Origin: JAGPUQ01 sp050250395
GTDB lineage: Bacteria; Pseudomonadota; Gammaproteobacteria; Pseudomonadales; Porticoccaceae
NCBI GenBank assembly: GCA_050250395.1
Contig: JBFWOQ010000003.1
Span: forward strand, 62,001-126,000
Direction: 5' to 3'
DNA length: 64,000 nt
Shown here: positions 7,493 through 17,422 of the stretch, in pieces
How positions within the stretch are numbered: the stretch's first letter is position 1
Layout: each line of letters begins with the position of its first letter
Made by a program: the position numbers and the translations under genes
Notes under the pieces: generated by a model
Databases searched by the model: none
What the model was told of the DNA's origin: nothing
What the model saw: only the letters and a program-made list of their open reading frames with translations

Positions 7493-10400
7493 ATGAAAAG
7501 AATGCTCATCAATGCCACGCAGCCGGAAGAGTTGCGTGTCGCGCTGGTCGACGGCCAGCTACTCTATGACCTGGACATCGAAAACCGCACCCGGGAGCAG
7601 AAAAAAGCCAATATCTACAAGGGCGTCATCACGCGGGTAGAGCCCAGCCTGGAAGCTGCATTCGTCAACTACGGCGCGGAAAAGCACGGCTTTCTGCCGC
7701 TTAAGGAAGTCGCCCGGGAATATTTCAAGCGCCGCCCCGCCGACCCCCAGGGCAAGGTCAAGATCAAGGAAATCCTTGAGGAAGGCCAGGAAGTCATTGT
7801 TCAGGTCGAAAAGGAAGAGCGCGGCAGCAAGGGCGCGGCACTGACGACTTTCGTCAGTCTGGCCGGCCGTTACATGGTGCTGATGCCCAATAACCCCCGC
7901 GCCGGCGGTATCTCACGCCGCATCGAGGGCGAGGAGCGCGATCAACTGCGCGACGCGCTCAAGGGCCTGGAAATCCCCGAGGCCTGCGGCGTCATCGTGC
8001 GGACTGCCGGTATCGGCCGTTCCTCCGAAGAGCTCCAGTGGGACCTCGATTATCTGCTGCACCTGTGGCAGACCATCGAACGCGAAGCCCAGCAGGCCAA
8101 GGCGCCGAAATTCCTGTTCCAGGAAAGCAACGTCATTATCCGGGCCATCCGCGACTATCTGCGTCCCGACGTAGGCGAGGTCATCGTCGACAACAAGGAG
8201 GCCTACCAACTCGCCGCCGCCTTCGTCCAGCAGGTCATGCCGGACGAAGCCGGCAGGGTCAAGTACTACAACGACAGCGTGCCGCTGTTCAATCGCTACC
8301 AGATCGAGCAGCAGATCGAAACGGCTTTTCAGCGCGAAGTGAAATTGCCATCGGGCGGCTCCATCGTCATCGACATCACCGAAGCACTGGTCTCCGTCGA
8401 CATCAACTCGGCGCGCGCCACCAAGGGCGGCGATATCGAGGAAACCGCCCTGCACACCAATCTGGAGGCAGCCGACGAGATTGCTCGTCAGTTGCGGTTG
8501 CGCGACGTGGGCGGCCTCATCGTCATCGACTTCATCGACATGCTGTCCAGCAAGAACCAGCGCATGGTCGAAGATCGCATGCGCGTGGCGCTGGAGGTCG
8601 ACCGCGCCCGTGTGCAGCTCGGCCGTATTTCCCGCTTCGGCCTGCTGGAAATGTCGCGGCAACGCCTGCGTCCCTCACTGGAAGAAATGACCTTCAAGGT
8701 GTGTCCGCGCTGTGACGGCCAGGGCACGATCCGCGGTACCCGGTCGTTGGCACTGTCGATCCTGCGTCTGGTCGAGGAGGAGGCGCAAAAGGAAAACAGC
8801 GTGCAGATCCGCGCCATTACGCCGGTCGCTGTCGCCACCTTCCTGCTCAATGAGAAGCGCCGCACGATTCTGGACATCGAGACCCGTCACGGGATTCGCG
8901 TCGCGATTCTGCCCAGCGAAAGCATGGAAACGCCGCATTACGAAGTCCAGCGTATTCGCGAACAGGACAATGTGCCGGACATGTACAGCTATCAGCTCAT
9001 CAACCAGCTGGCTACGGAAAATCTGCCCGACCCGCTGGAGATCGAGTCCGCCCCGCCGCTGCCGGAACCCGCGGTACAGTCGCTGCCGCCGCAATCCCCT
9101 GCGCCCTCGCCCCCGCCGCCGCGCCCAGCGGCACCCGTGCCCGAAGCACCCGCGGCCGCCAGCCCAGCCAGCAGTGGTGCCCGCAAAAGCTGGCTCAAAC
9201 GTCTGCTCGGATCGCTCGTGGGAACCGAAGAAGCAGCGCCGATCGCACCGGAGTCACCGCCCGCTCCAGTGGCGCGCAAACCGGCCGCCCAGCGCAATAA
9301 TCGCCGCCCGACCGAGAAAGCGAACGCGGCCGACGATTCCGTCGTGCAGGGCCAGCAGGGGCAGGGCCAGAATCGGGGCCGACGCGGTGGTCGCGGCCGC
9401 GGCCGCCCGCCCGGTCCCGGCGACGCCACTGAAGCAGCCGCCGCCGAACCGGCGGCGGTTCTGGCTCCGGTAGTTGGCGACGACGAATCGCCGCGCACCG
9501 GCGAAGATGGCCGCCCGCGCCGCAGCCGACGCCGACGCCGGCCCGCCCGGGATGACCAGAGCCGGGTGGCAACCGAAGGCGCTGAAAGCGCGGACGAGCT
9601 GGCATTGCTGCCCGCCGAGGCGATCCGGGAAGACGCGGCGCCCGCGGCGTCACCGCGCCCGCCACGACGTCCCGAAGGCGAACGTCGACAGCCGAAACGT
9701 CGGCGTGAGCGCGCACCGCTGCCCGAAGGCGAAGCAGCGCCGACCGACGCGCTGGTGATCGAAGATACTGCCGCTGCACTCACCAGGGAACCCGCCGCCG
9801 TCGGCGACGTCTCCGCGCATGAGGCCGCCGAGCTGCTGAACATGGCGCCGGAGATCATTGCGGGGGACAACTCGGAAGACAGCTCGGAAGACAGCTCGGA
9901 ACAACGCTCGGAACACAAAGAGACGGTCGATTTCCCGGAACCGGCGGCGTTTGCGTCCGAGTCTCCGGCAGCTGAAGCCGCAGTAGAGGAAGCGGTACCT
10001 GCGTTCCCGCTGGATGAAGTTCGTCCGTCCGCGGATGTCGTTGCTTCGGTTTCCGAGTCCGCAACCGAGACCGACTTCGCTCATCCCCAGCGCCAACTGG
10101 GATTCGATGTGAGTGACAGTGCGTCGACGGCGACCGCCGTTGAACCCGTTGCCCCGGCGGATAGGGTTACCGAAACTGCGGACCACGCGCCCAGCACACC
10201 GGTTGAGCCAGCGGTAGGGACGGCGACCACCACGGTTGCCGAGCCTCGGCGTGCGCCCAACGATCCGCGCGCCGCGCCGCGCCAGCTCGCCGCCATCACC
10301 GTGGTGACAGCCAATATCCCGGTCTCCTTGTCCGGCCCGATCGATACCAGCCTGCCGCCGCCCGTGGCGGTCAGCGCCGTGTCCGCGCCGCGTCCGGCAA

Positions 10401-10510
10401 ATGATCCGCGTAGATCACGCGCCAAACCGGTGCTGGAAAACCCCGCTGCGGCTGCCGAGACTCAGGTTCAGGAAACCTCGGCACTGACGGAACACAGCGA
10501 AAACGGCTGA
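7493..10510 (+). CDS. rne: Ribonuclease E
   Basis: A 1005-aa endoribonuclease and degradosome scaffold. From ATG 7493 (an AGGA site just upstream) the residues match E. coli numbering exactly: catalytic Asp303 (VDINSARAT) and Asp346 (VIDFIDM), zinc-link Cys404 and Cys407 (CPRCDGQGT). The S1 domain lies near 35-125. The C-terminal half, from about 530, is low-complexity. It has a likely amphipathic membrane-targeting helix KSWLKRLLGSLVG (565-577), arginine-rich RNA-binding stretches (about 628-640, 677-690 and 722-740), an EDSSEDSSE microrepeat (about 792-802) and two NDPR motifs near the end (RAPNDPR, RPANDPR). A TTG 15 nt upstream could also start the frame but is not needed. Confidence 0.97.
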   Translation: MKRMLINATQPEELRVALVDGQLLYDLDIENRTREQKKANIYKGVITRVEPSLEAAFVNYGAEKHGFLPLKEVAREYFKRRPADPQGKVKIKEILEEGQEVIVQVEKEERGSKGAALTTFVSLAGRYMVLMPNNPRAGGISRRIEGEERDQLRDALKGLEIPEACGVIVRTAGIGRSSEELQWDLDYLLHLWQTIEREAQQAKAPKFLFQESNVIIRAIRDYLRPDVGEVIVDNKEAYQLAAAFVQQVMPDEAGRVKYYNDSVPLFNRYQIEQQIETAFQREVKLPSGGSIVIDITEALVSVDINSARATKGGDIEETALHTNLEAADEIARQLRLRDVGGLIVIDFIDMLSSKNQRMVEDRMRVALEVDRARVQLGRISRFGLLEMSRQRLRPSLEEMTFKVCPRCDGQGTIRGTRSLALSILRLVEEEAQKENSVQIRAITPVAVATFLLNEKRRTILDIETRHGIRVAILPSESMETPHYEVQRIREQDNVPDMYSYQLINQLATENLPDPLEIESAPPLPEPAVQSLPPQSPAPSPPPPRPAAPVPEAPAAASPASSGARKSWLKRLLGSLVGTEEAAPIAPESPPAPVARKPAAQRNNRRPTEKANAADDSVVQGQQGQGQNRGRRGGRGRGRPPGPGDATEAAAAEPAAVLAPVVGDDESPRTGEDGRPRRSRRRRRPARDDQSRVATEGAESADELALLPAEAIREDAAPAASPRPPRRPEGERRQPKRRRERAPLPEGEAAPTDALVIEDTAAALTREPAAVGDVSAHEAAELLNMAPEIIAGDNSEDSSEDSSEQRSEHKETVDFPEPAAFASESPAAEAAVEEAVPAFPLDEVRPSADVVASVSESATETDFAHPQRQLGFDVSDSASTATAVEPVAPADRVTETADHAPSTPVEPAVGTATTTVAEPRRAPNDPRAAPRQLAAITVVTANIPVSLSGPIDTSLPPPVAVSAVSAPRPANDPRRSRAKPVLENPAAAAETQVQETSALTEHSENG

Positions 10511-10520
10511 GTCGGCAACT

Positions 10521-10555
10521 GGTATCTCACCGGAACCCGGGTCCGGTGAGATACC
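10521..10555. terminator. Perfect palindrome between convergent rne and tal
   Basis: A 14-bp perfect stem (GGTATCTCACCGGA with its complement) around a 7-nt loop, beginning 10 bp after the rne stop. No T-run follows, so it is either a bidirectional or factor-assisted terminator or a 3'-end stabilising hairpin. Its position between two converging genes fits termination from both sides. Confidence 0.65.
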
Positions 10556-10604
10556 GCCAATCAAGGCAATACCGGGACGGCACCCCAAGGGGCAGCGGCG
10601 GTGT

Positions 10605-11711
10605 TCAACCGCCGCAGCGCGTGGCAAGCACCGCCAGCAGCGCGTCATGGGCGGCGATGAATTTGTCCACGCCCTCGCGCTCCAGTTGTTCCGCCACCCG
10701 ATCCATATCGATGCCCACCGCCGCCAGATGCGCGATCCCCTGTGCCGCTTCGGCGATGCCTGGTTCCAGGCGCAGCGCCGGGTCGCCGTGATCCCGGTAG
10801 GCCTCCAGCGTTGCGGGCGGCAGGGTATTGACCGTTTCCGGGGCGATCAGCTCTTCGACATAGCGCACATCGCTGTACGCCGGATTCTTGGTCGACGTCG
10901 ATGCCCAGAGCAGTCGCTGGGGTTGAGCGCCGGCCGCGGCCAGCGCCTGCCAACGCGTCGTGCCGGTCCACTCCCGATAATGACGGTACGCGAGCCGGGC
11001 GCACGCGAGCGCCGCCGTACCCTGCAAGGCGGACGCTTCCGGTTTTGAAGCACTCAGCCGATCGAGTTCCGCGTCCACCTGGGTGTCGATCCGGCTGATG
11101 AAAAAGCTCGCCACCGAAGCGATCCCCGTCAGCGACTGTCCCAAGCTGTGGCGCTGCTCCAGTCCAGCCACAAAGGCATCCGCCACCGCGCGATAACGGG
11201 CGACCGAAAACAGCAGGGTGACGTTGACATTCACGCCGGCGGCGATGAGGCGCGTAATGGCGGGGAGGCCCGCGCGGGTACCCGGCACCTTGATCATCAG
11301 ATTGGGCCGGTCAAGGGTCCGCCACAAGGCCATCGCCTCCGCCACCGTGCCTTCGGTGTCGTCGGCGAGGTGGGGCGAAACCTCCAGGCTGACCAGCCCG
11401 TCGCGGCACCCGGTCGCTTCCCACAGGGGTCGCAGGATGTCGGCCGCGCGCGCGACATCGCCGAGAGTCAGGGCCTGATAGAGCCGGTCGCGATCCGCGC
11501 CGGCCGCCAGGAGTTGCTGGATTTCATCGTCATAGAAGTCGTGACGTGCTATCGCGTCTTCGAAAATGCTCGGATTGGAGGTGATCCCGGCCAGTCCGTC
11601 GTCGGCGATCATCGCCGCCAACCGCCCTCCGGTCAGGAAATCGCGCCGGATATAGTCGAGCCACACGCTCTGACCGAGTGCCTTGAGCTGCCGCAGCGGG
11701 TTCGGTTTCAC
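10605..11711 (-). CDS. tal: Transaldolase, long (about 370-aa) type
   Basis: A 368-aa transaldolase of the non-oxidative pentose phosphate pathway, moving a dihydroxyacetone unit from sedoheptulose-7-phosphate to glyceraldehyde-3-phosphate. The N-terminal GQSVWLDYIRRDFLTGG, GITSNPSIFEDAI and the Schiff-base lysine in LMIKVPGT (Lys141 from this start) are clear. NVNVTLLFSVARY and WASTSTKNPAY follow. This is the longer form seen in actinobacteria, cyanobacteria and some proteobacteria, not the E. coli TalB form. I chose GTG 11711, preceded by GGAG at 8 nt; a TTG at 11735 lacks a ribosome site. Confidence 0.92.
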   Translation of the reverse strand: MKPNPLRQLKALGQSVWLDYIRRDFLTGGRLAAMIADDGLAGITSNPSIFEDAIARHDFYDDEIQQLLAAGADRDRLYQALTLGDVARAADILRPLWEATGCRDGLVSLEVSPHLADDTEGTVAEAMALWRTLDRPNLMIKVPGTRAGLPAITRLIAAGVNVNVTLLFSVARYRAVADAFVAGLEQRHSLGQSLTGIASVASFFISRIDTQVDAELDRLSASKPEASALQGTAALACARLAYRHYREWTGTTRWQALAAAGAQPQRLLWASTSTKNPAYSDVRYVEELIAPETVNTLPPATLEAYRDHGDPALRLEPGIAEAAQGIAHLAAVGIDMDRVAEQLEREGVDKFIAAHDALLAVLATRCGG

Positions 11712-11920
11712 AATGGATACTCCACAAACTACCAAGGGTGACGGGGCTGGTCAGAGTACCTGTCCGCCTCCCGACCGCCAAGCTCGACGCTCGTTGACGG
11801 GTGTCGTCCATGCACGCGGGTCTGCTATTCTGGGCTCACGCCCCCGCTTGCCGGCGACCGCAGCCGGGGCGGCACTTTTCGACTTCCTTGGAAACCACTA
11901 ATAATACCGGGAGAGATTTC

Positions 11921-12364
11921 ATGCTCAATTGCTGCCCATGCGTCCACAACGCTACCCAGAGAATCGGGCCACTGTTAGGCCGTTTGCTGATCGCCGCGGT
12001 CTTCATCCCCGCCGGCCTGCTGAAAATTCCCCGCTTCGAGGCGACCGCCGGCTACATGACCGCCGAGGGGTTACCCTTCGTCGAGCTGCTGCTGGTGCTC
12101 ACCATCCTGATCGAGGCCGGTGGCGGGCTGATGATCCTGCTGGGCTGGCGCGCACGCGAGGCGGCGCTGGTCCTGTTTCTTTTCCTGATTCCCGTCACCG
12201 TGGTTTTTCACGGCTTTTGGGGCATCGAAGATCCGCTTGCGCGCGCCGCCGAACAACGCAGCTTCATGAAGAATATCGGCATCATGGGCGGCGTGCTGTT
12301 CATCGCAGCCTTCGGGTCCGGCCCGCTGAGCCTCGACGGCGGCGGGAAACGCCCGACACCCTGA
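11921..12364 (+). CDS. DoxX family integral membrane protein
   Basis: A 147-aa membrane protein with about four hydrophobic segments. GRLLIAAVFIPAGLLKI near the N-terminus, GYMTAEGLP and LTILIEAGGGLMILLGW are typical of the DoxX/YphA family. The function of most members is unknown; some associate with oxidoreductases or thiol stress. The ATG at 11921 has GGAGAG six nucleotides upstream. Cysteines at positions 4, 5 and 7 before the first membrane segment are notable but of unknown meaning. The M13 peptidase gene begins 59 bp later, so co-transcription is likely. Confidence 0.8.
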   Translation: MLNCCPCVHNATQRIGPLLGRLLIAAVFIPAGLLKIPRFEATAGYMTAEGLPFVELLLVLTILIEAGGGLMILLGWRAREAALVLFLFLIPVTVVFHGFWGIEDPLARAAEQRSFMKNIGIMGGVLFIAAFGSGPLSLDGGGKRPTP

Positions 12365-12423
12365 AACGCTGACCCACAACCCCTGCCGGGGGCAATGCTC
12401 CCGGCCATCGATCGGAATACAGG

Positions 12424-14445
12424 ATGCGAACACTTGGCCTGCTGCTGTTGTCCACCCTGCTGCTGACTGGCTGCGGGCGATCCACCACCGATGCGGTCTC
12501 CGGTATCGACCGCTCCCACATGAATCCCGAGGTGCGGCCGGGCGACGATTTCTTCGAGTACGCCAACGGGAAGTGGCTGGCCGCCACCGAGATCCCCGCC
12601 GATCGCAGCGCCTGGGGCTCGTTCGCCATCCTGCAGGAGCAGACGCTCGCGCAACTCGATGCCATCGCGGAGCAGGCCGCCGCGAACGCCGAATCGGATC
12701 TGGATCCCGACCGGGCGGCCGTCGGAGCCTTCTATCGCGCCTTCATGGACATGGAAACCGTCAAAAAACGCGGCTTGGACCCACTCGCGGCGGAACTTGC
12801 CGCCATTGCGGGACTTGCCGACCACGACGCTATCGCCGCTTATTTCGGCCATGCGAGCGTGCTGGGGGTGGATTCGCCGCTCGGACTCTGGGTAAACCAG
12901 GATGACAAGGACGCCACCCGGTACATTCTGTACTTCGATCAGGGCGGACTCGGATTGCCGGATCGCGACTACTATTTCGACACCAGTGAGCGCGGGCAGA
13001 CCATTCTCGCCAAGTATCGCGCCTTCGCCACCGCGCTGCTCGGCCTGGCCGGTCAGCCCGAATCCGCGGCCGCGGCGGATCGCATCATCGCGCTGGAAAC
13101 CCGCCTGGCCGAACACCAGTGGACCCGGCTCGACAACCGCGATGCCGAAAAGACCTACAACCGTCGCAGCGGCACGCAATTGCAGGACATGCTGGGCCAT
13201 TACAACCTGGCGGCATTTCTGCGCGAACAGGACATCGGCGAGATCGACGCCGCCATCGTGCGCCAGCCGACCTATGTCGCCGAGTTGAACACCCTGTTCC
13301 GCGACACCGACCCGGCGCTGTGGCGCGACTACCTCCGTCTGCGCCTGCTCTCCGCGTTTGCGCCCTATCTGCCGCCCGCTTACGAACGGCTTCATTTCGA
13401 CTTTTACCAGCGCACCCTCAACGGTCAGGCGGAACCCCAGGAGCGCTGGAAGCGCGCCATCGACAGCCTGAACGCCCAGGTGGGCCAGCTGCTCGGCAAG
13501 CTCTATGTCGAGAAGCATTTTCCGCCCGCCGCCAAGGCGCGGATGGAGAAACTGGTCGCGCATCTGATCGACGCCTACCGGGTTTCCATCAGCCAGCTCG
13601 ACTGGATGAGCGCCGACACCCGCGCCCGCGCCCTGCAGAAACTCGACCGCTTCACGCCCAAGATCGGCTATCCCGATCACTGGCGCGACTACTCCGGACT
13701 CGAACTGCACGGCGACGATCTGGTAGGCAACATCCTGAGGGCCAGCGCCTTCAATCACGCCTACCAGATCGCCAAGCTCAACCAGCCTGTGGACCGCGCG
13801 GAGTGGTTCATGCCGCCCCAGCAGATCAATGCCTACTACAACCCGGGCATGAACGAGATAGTCTTCCCCGCCGGCATCCTGCAACCGCCGTTTTTCAACC
13901 TGGCCGCGGACGACGCCGTCAATTACGGCGCCATCGGCGCGGTCATCGGCCACGAGATCGGGCACGGTTTCGACGATCAGGGCAGCAAGTACGACGGCGA
14001 CGGCAATCTGAACAACTGGTGGACGGATCCGGACCGGACGCTCTTTGAGGAGCGCACCCGGGCGCTGGTAGCCCAGTACAGTCAGTATGAAGTGCTGCCC
14101 GGTCGCAAGGTCAATGGCGAGCTGTCGCTGGGGGAGAACATCGGCGATCTGGGTGGCCTCGGGATCGCGTTTCAGGCCTACCGCATGTCACTTGGCGGAC
14201 GCGCGGATCGGGTTATCGACGGCTTTTCCGGTGATCAGCGGGTATTTCTCGGATGGGCCCAGGGCTGGCGCATGAAGCGCCGCGACGAACTGGCGGAACG
14301 GCTGTTGCGGGTAGCGCCGCACGCGCCACCCAAATTTCGCGTCAACGGGGTAGTGCGCAATATCGATGCCTTCTACGAGGCCTTCGATCTGGCCCCGGGC
14401 GACAAGCTTTATCTGCCCCCCGAGGAGCGCGTCAAGATCTGGTAG
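12424..14445 (+). CDS. M13 family zinc metallopeptidase, lipoprotein
   Basis: A 673-aa neprilysin/PepO-type peptidase. A lipoprotein signal (LLLLSTLLLTGC, Cys17) predicts attachment to a membrane facing the periplasm. The N-terminal M13 domain begins at MNPEVRPGDDFFEYANGKW. The catalytic domain has the zinc motif HEIGH (His510, Glu511, His514) and the third ligand Glu571 in GENIGDLGGL with Asp575. NAYYNPGMNEIVFPAGILQPPFF is classical. The C-terminus ends KIW without the Cys of the eukaryotic CxxW end. It probably degrades small peptides in the envelope. Convergent with secF. Confidence 0.93.
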   Translation: MRTLGLLLLSTLLLTGCGRSTTDAVSGIDRSHMNPEVRPGDDFFEYANGKWLAATEIPADRSAWGSFAILQEQTLAQLDAIAEQAAANAESDLDPDRAAVGAFYRAFMDMETVKKRGLDPLAAELAAIAGLADHDAIAAYFGHASVLGVDSPLGLWVNQDDKDATRYILYFDQGGLGLPDRDYYFDTSERGQTILAKYRAFATALLGLAGQPESAAAADRIIALETRLAEHQWTRLDNRDAEKTYNRRSGTQLQDMLGHYNLAAFLREQDIGEIDAAIVRQPTYVAELNTLFRDTDPALWRDYLRLRLLSAFAPYLPPAYERLHFDFYQRTLNGQAEPQERWKRAIDSLNAQVGQLLGKLYVEKHFPPAAKARMEKLVAHLIDAYRVSISQLDWMSADTRARALQKLDRFTPKIGYPDHWRDYSGLELHGDDLVGNILRASAFNHAYQIAKLNQPVDRAEWFMPPQQINAYYNPGMNEIVFPAGILQPPFFNLAADDAVNYGAIGAVIGHEIGHGFDDQGSKYDGDGNLNNWWTDPDRTLFEERTRALVAQYSQYEVLPGRKVNGELSLGENIGDLGGLGIAFQAYRMSLGGRADRVIDGFSGDQRVFLGWAQGWRMKRRDELAERLLRVAPHAPPKFRVNGVVRNIDAFYEAFDLAPGDKLYLPPEERVKIW

Positions 14446-14521
14446 CTCCCTGCACCGGAGTGTGCAATGGCCTCTCCGCGGGGCGCTTCAAGCGGTAGGG
14501 AAACGGGCAAACCCGGCGCCA

Positions 14522-15469
14522 TCAGGGCTGGCCATCGAACTCTGCATCGTCCCTGACCGGCAGCAACAGATCCTCGCGCTGCACGCCCAGTTGCAACGCC
14601 AGCCCGGAAGCGACATAAACCGACGAATAGGTGCCGAAAATTATTCCCACCATCAGTGCGATGGAAAAATTGTGCAGCGCGTCGCCGCCCCATAGAAACA
14701 GACCGATCACGACCAACAGGGTGGCGACCGAGGTAATAAGGGTGCGCTCCAAGGTCTGGGTCATGGACAGATCCATGATTTCTTCGGGAGAACCCTTGCG
14801 AACCAGGCGAAAGTTTTCCCGCACCCGGTCGAACACCACGATGGTGTCATTGATCGAATAACCGATCACCGTCAGCACGGCGGCCAGCACGGTGAGATCG
14901 AACTCGAGACCAAAGATGGCAAAAAATCCGACGGTGATGATCGTGTCGTGGGCGACAGCCAAGGCTCCGCCCAGCGCAAACTTGTACTGAAACCGCACCG
15001 CGACATAAGCCAGGATCCCGAGCAGGGCCAGGAGCAGCGCGATACCACCCTGATCGCGCAGCTCCGCACCGATCTGGGGACCGACGAATTCCACCTGCCT
15101 TACCTCGGGCGCCGCATTGCCAGTCGTGCCCACGGCTGCTACCACCCGGGAGGCCGGATCCTCGCCACCCTCGCGGAGCCGGATCATCAGGTCGCGCTCG
15201 CTGCCGAAATGGGCCACCACGGGATTGACGAATCCGGCGGCGTCGAGCTGACTGCGGATCGTCTCGGCCGCCACCGGCTCAGGGAAGTGCAGCTCGATCT
15301 GGATGCCCCCGCTGAAGTCGAGCCCCAGCGTCAACCCCTTGAACGCGATGGCGCCGATGCAAAGCGCCGTCAGCACCCCCGACATGAGCAGCGCGGGACG
15401 CCGCCACGCCATGAACTTGATGACACGGGCCTTGTTTACCCGGGAATCGGTCACAGGGGAGTCGGTCAT
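14522..15469 (-). CDS. secF: Protein translocase subunit SecF
   Basis: A 315-aa, six-helix RND-type membrane protein that, with SecD, uses the proton gradient to help export through SecYEG. Marks are LTLGLDFSGGIQIELHF (about 47-63) after the first membrane helix, the VIGYSINDTIVVFDRVRENFR segment and the C-terminal membrane core. It begins 3 bp after the secD stop, so it is translated in the same operon. Confidence 0.96.
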   Translation of the reverse strand: MTDSPVTDSRVNKARVIKFMAWRRPALLMSGVLTALCIGAIAFKGLTLGLDFSGGIQIELHFPEPVAAETIRSQLDAAGFVNPVVAHFGSERDLMIRLREGGEDPASRVVAAVGTTGNAAPEVRQVEFVGPQIGAELRDQGGIALLLALLGILAYVAVRFQYKFALGGALAVAHDTIITVGFFAIFGLEFDLTVLAAVLTVIGYSINDTIVVFDRVRENFRLVRKGSPEEIMDLSMTQTLERTLITSVATLLVVIGLFLWGGDALHNFSIALMVGIIFGTYSSVYVASGLALQLGVQREDLLLPVRDDAEFDGQP

Positions 15470-15472
15470 GAA

Positions 15473-17332
15473 TCAGATCCAGAGTTTGTTCGGATTGCGA
15501 CCGCCGTAGACCAGGTTGGTCAAGGCGCGCGTTCCCATGATGGCGGTAAACATCGAGGTCAGGATGCCGAGCGAGAGGGTCACCGCGAAGCCCTGGACCG
15601 GCCCGGTGCCGATGACGTACAGGATGATGGCGACCAGCAGGGTGGTCAGGTTGGAATCCACGATCGATGTGTAGGCGCGGTCATAGCCGGCACTGATCGC
15701 CCCCTGCACCGTCTGGCCGGCGCGCAACTCTTCGCGAATGCGTGAATAGATCAGCACGTTCGCGTCCACCGCCATACCCATGGTCAGCACCGTCCCGGCG
15801 ATACCGGGCAAGGTGAGCGTGGCGCCGATCATCGACATCAGGGCGACCAGAATCACCATGTTGGCGACCAGCGCCACATTGGCAAACACCCCGAACACAC
15901 GGTAATAAAGGAGCATGAACGCCATCACGAGGATCAGCCCAACCTGGACCGAGCGCACCCCGGTCGCGATGTTTTCGGCTCCCAGCGACGGTCCTATGGT
16001 GCGCTCTTCCACGAACTTCATGGGCGCGGCCAGGGCGCCGGCGCGCAGCAGCAGCGCCAGTTCGGACGCCTCTTGCGGGTCGCCCAGCCCGGTGATGCGG
16101 AACTGCACGCCCAGCGCGCTCTGGATGGTCGCCAGACTGATGATTTTCTTTTCCTGGTAGTCGACCGGGACCTTTTCCGTTATCCCCAGGTCGTTCAGCC
16201 GCGTCTCCGTGCGCTGCCGGGTCTCCACGAACAGAACCCCCAGACGGCGGCCGACGTTGCTGCGGGTGGCATGCGACATGGCGCGGCCGCCCTCGCCATC
16301 CAGGGTGATATTGACCTGCGGCTGGCCGTTTTCATCGTAGCCGGTCGCGGCATTGATCACCCGGTCCCCGGTGATGACCAGTTCGCGCTCCAGCCAGGCA
16401 TTCAGCGCACCTGGACCGGGAGTGCGGTACTCGAACTGCTCCCGCGCCAGGCTGTCGCGATTCGCCTCCAGACGAAATTCGAGATTGGCGGTCTTGCCGA
16501 TGATGCGCTTGGCTTCGGCCGTATCCTGTACACCGGGCAGCTGCACCACGATGCGATTGCGGCCCTGGCGCTGCACGATGGGCTCGGACACGCCCAGTTC
16601 ATTGACGCGGTTACGCAGCGTGGTCAGATTCTGGGAAACCGCATAGTCCTGGCGTTCGGCGATCGCGGTCTGGGCGGGCGTCAGGTTCAGCAGAAAGCGG
16701 CCATTGGCCTCCGTCGGATCGGCCAGCAAATCCCGAAAGTCGCCATTGCGGACGATATCGGCCGCGCGATCGCGGCGCTCTGGCGTATCAAACGCCGCGA
16801 AAATGCGGTTCTGCTCGACCCGTACCACCTGATAGCGGGCGTCATTGCCCGCCGCGCGCAATGCCTCGCGCAACTGGGAGGCCTTGGTCTCCAGGTAGGC
16901 CCCAAGAATGTCGCCGGTATCGACCTCGAGCAGGAAATGGACCCCGCCCGAAAGATCGAGACCCAGTTTCATCGGGTTGGCGCCCAGGCGGGACAACCAA
17001 CCCGGCGTCGTCGGCGCCAGATTCAACGCAACCACATAATCGAAGCCGAGCGCCTGCTGCACCACCTGCTTGGCGGCAAGTTGCTGATCGCGATCGCGCA
17101 GGCGAATCAGGCCGCTGTTGCCCTCCATGGCTACGCCTTTGAGCGCGATGCCGGCGGTGTCCAGCGCCGCGCTGACGCTCGCCAGCGTGGTCTCATCCAG
17201 TTTGGCGGAACTGTTCTGCACGGAAATCTGCACGGCCGGATCGGGTGCAAACAGATTCGGCGCGGCGTAGACACAAGCCAGAGCCAGCACGCCCAGAATC
17301 AACAGGTACTTCCATAGTGGATAACGGTTCAT
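15473..17332 (-). CDS. secD: Protein translocase subunit SecD
   Basis: A 619-aa subunit of the SecDF export motor. MNRYPLWKYLLILGVLALACVYA forms the first membrane helix, GLDLSGGVHFLLEVD starts the large periplasmic region, and ANVLIYSRIREELRAG lies in the membrane core. I chose ATG 17332; an in-frame extension to 17392 is open but has no family match. A promoter (17364-17392) sits directly upstream, between tgt and secD, where yajC would normally be. Confidence 0.96.
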   Translation of the reverse strand: MNRYPLWKYLLILGVLALACVYAAPNLFAPDPAVQISVQNSSAKLDETTLASVSAALDTAGIALKGVAMEGNSGLIRLRDRDQQLAAKQVVQQALGFDYVVALNLAPTTPGWLSRLGANPMKLGLDLSGGVHFLLEVDTGDILGAYLETKASQLREALRAAGNDARYQVVRVEQNRIFAAFDTPERRDRAADIVRNGDFRDLLADPTEANGRFLLNLTPAQTAIAERQDYAVSQNLTTLRNRVNELGVSEPIVQRQGRNRIVVQLPGVQDTAEAKRIIGKTANLEFRLEANRDSLAREQFEYRTPGPGALNAWLERELVITGDRVINAATGYDENGQPQVNITLDGEGGRAMSHATRSNVGRRLGVLFVETRQRTETRLNDLGITEKVPVDYQEKKIISLATIQSALGVQFRITGLGDPQEASELALLLRAGALAAPMKFVEERTIGPSLGAENIATGVRSVQVGLILVMAFMLLYYRVFGVFANVALVANMVILVALMSMIGATLTLPGIAGTVLTMGMAVDANVLIYSRIREELRAGQTVQGAISAGYDRAYTSIVDSNLTTLLVAIILYVIGTGPVQGFAVTLSLGILTSMFTAIMGTRALTNLVYGGRNPNKLWI

Positions 17333-17363
17333 GAAAGCGGGGCAGCCCTGATCAAAGGGCGCG

Positions 17364-17392
17364 ATTATAGGTGAAGAGCCCCTACCCTCCAA
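17364..17392 (-). promoter_or_regulatory. Probable secDF promoter
   Basis: On the minus strand: TTGGAG (17392-17387), a 17-bp spacer, TATAAT (17369-17364), a perfect -10. The expected start near 17357 leaves about 25 nt before the secD ATG. It would allow secDF expression independent of queA-tgt. Confidence 0.6.
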
Positions 17393-17422
17393 CGAAGATC
17401 TCGCCCGCCTCCCGGCGCCAGG

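Noticed and set aside
12208..13965. 585-codon open frame on the minus strand
   Set aside because: Antisense to the M13 metallopeptidase, which is complete with signal peptide and zinc ligands.
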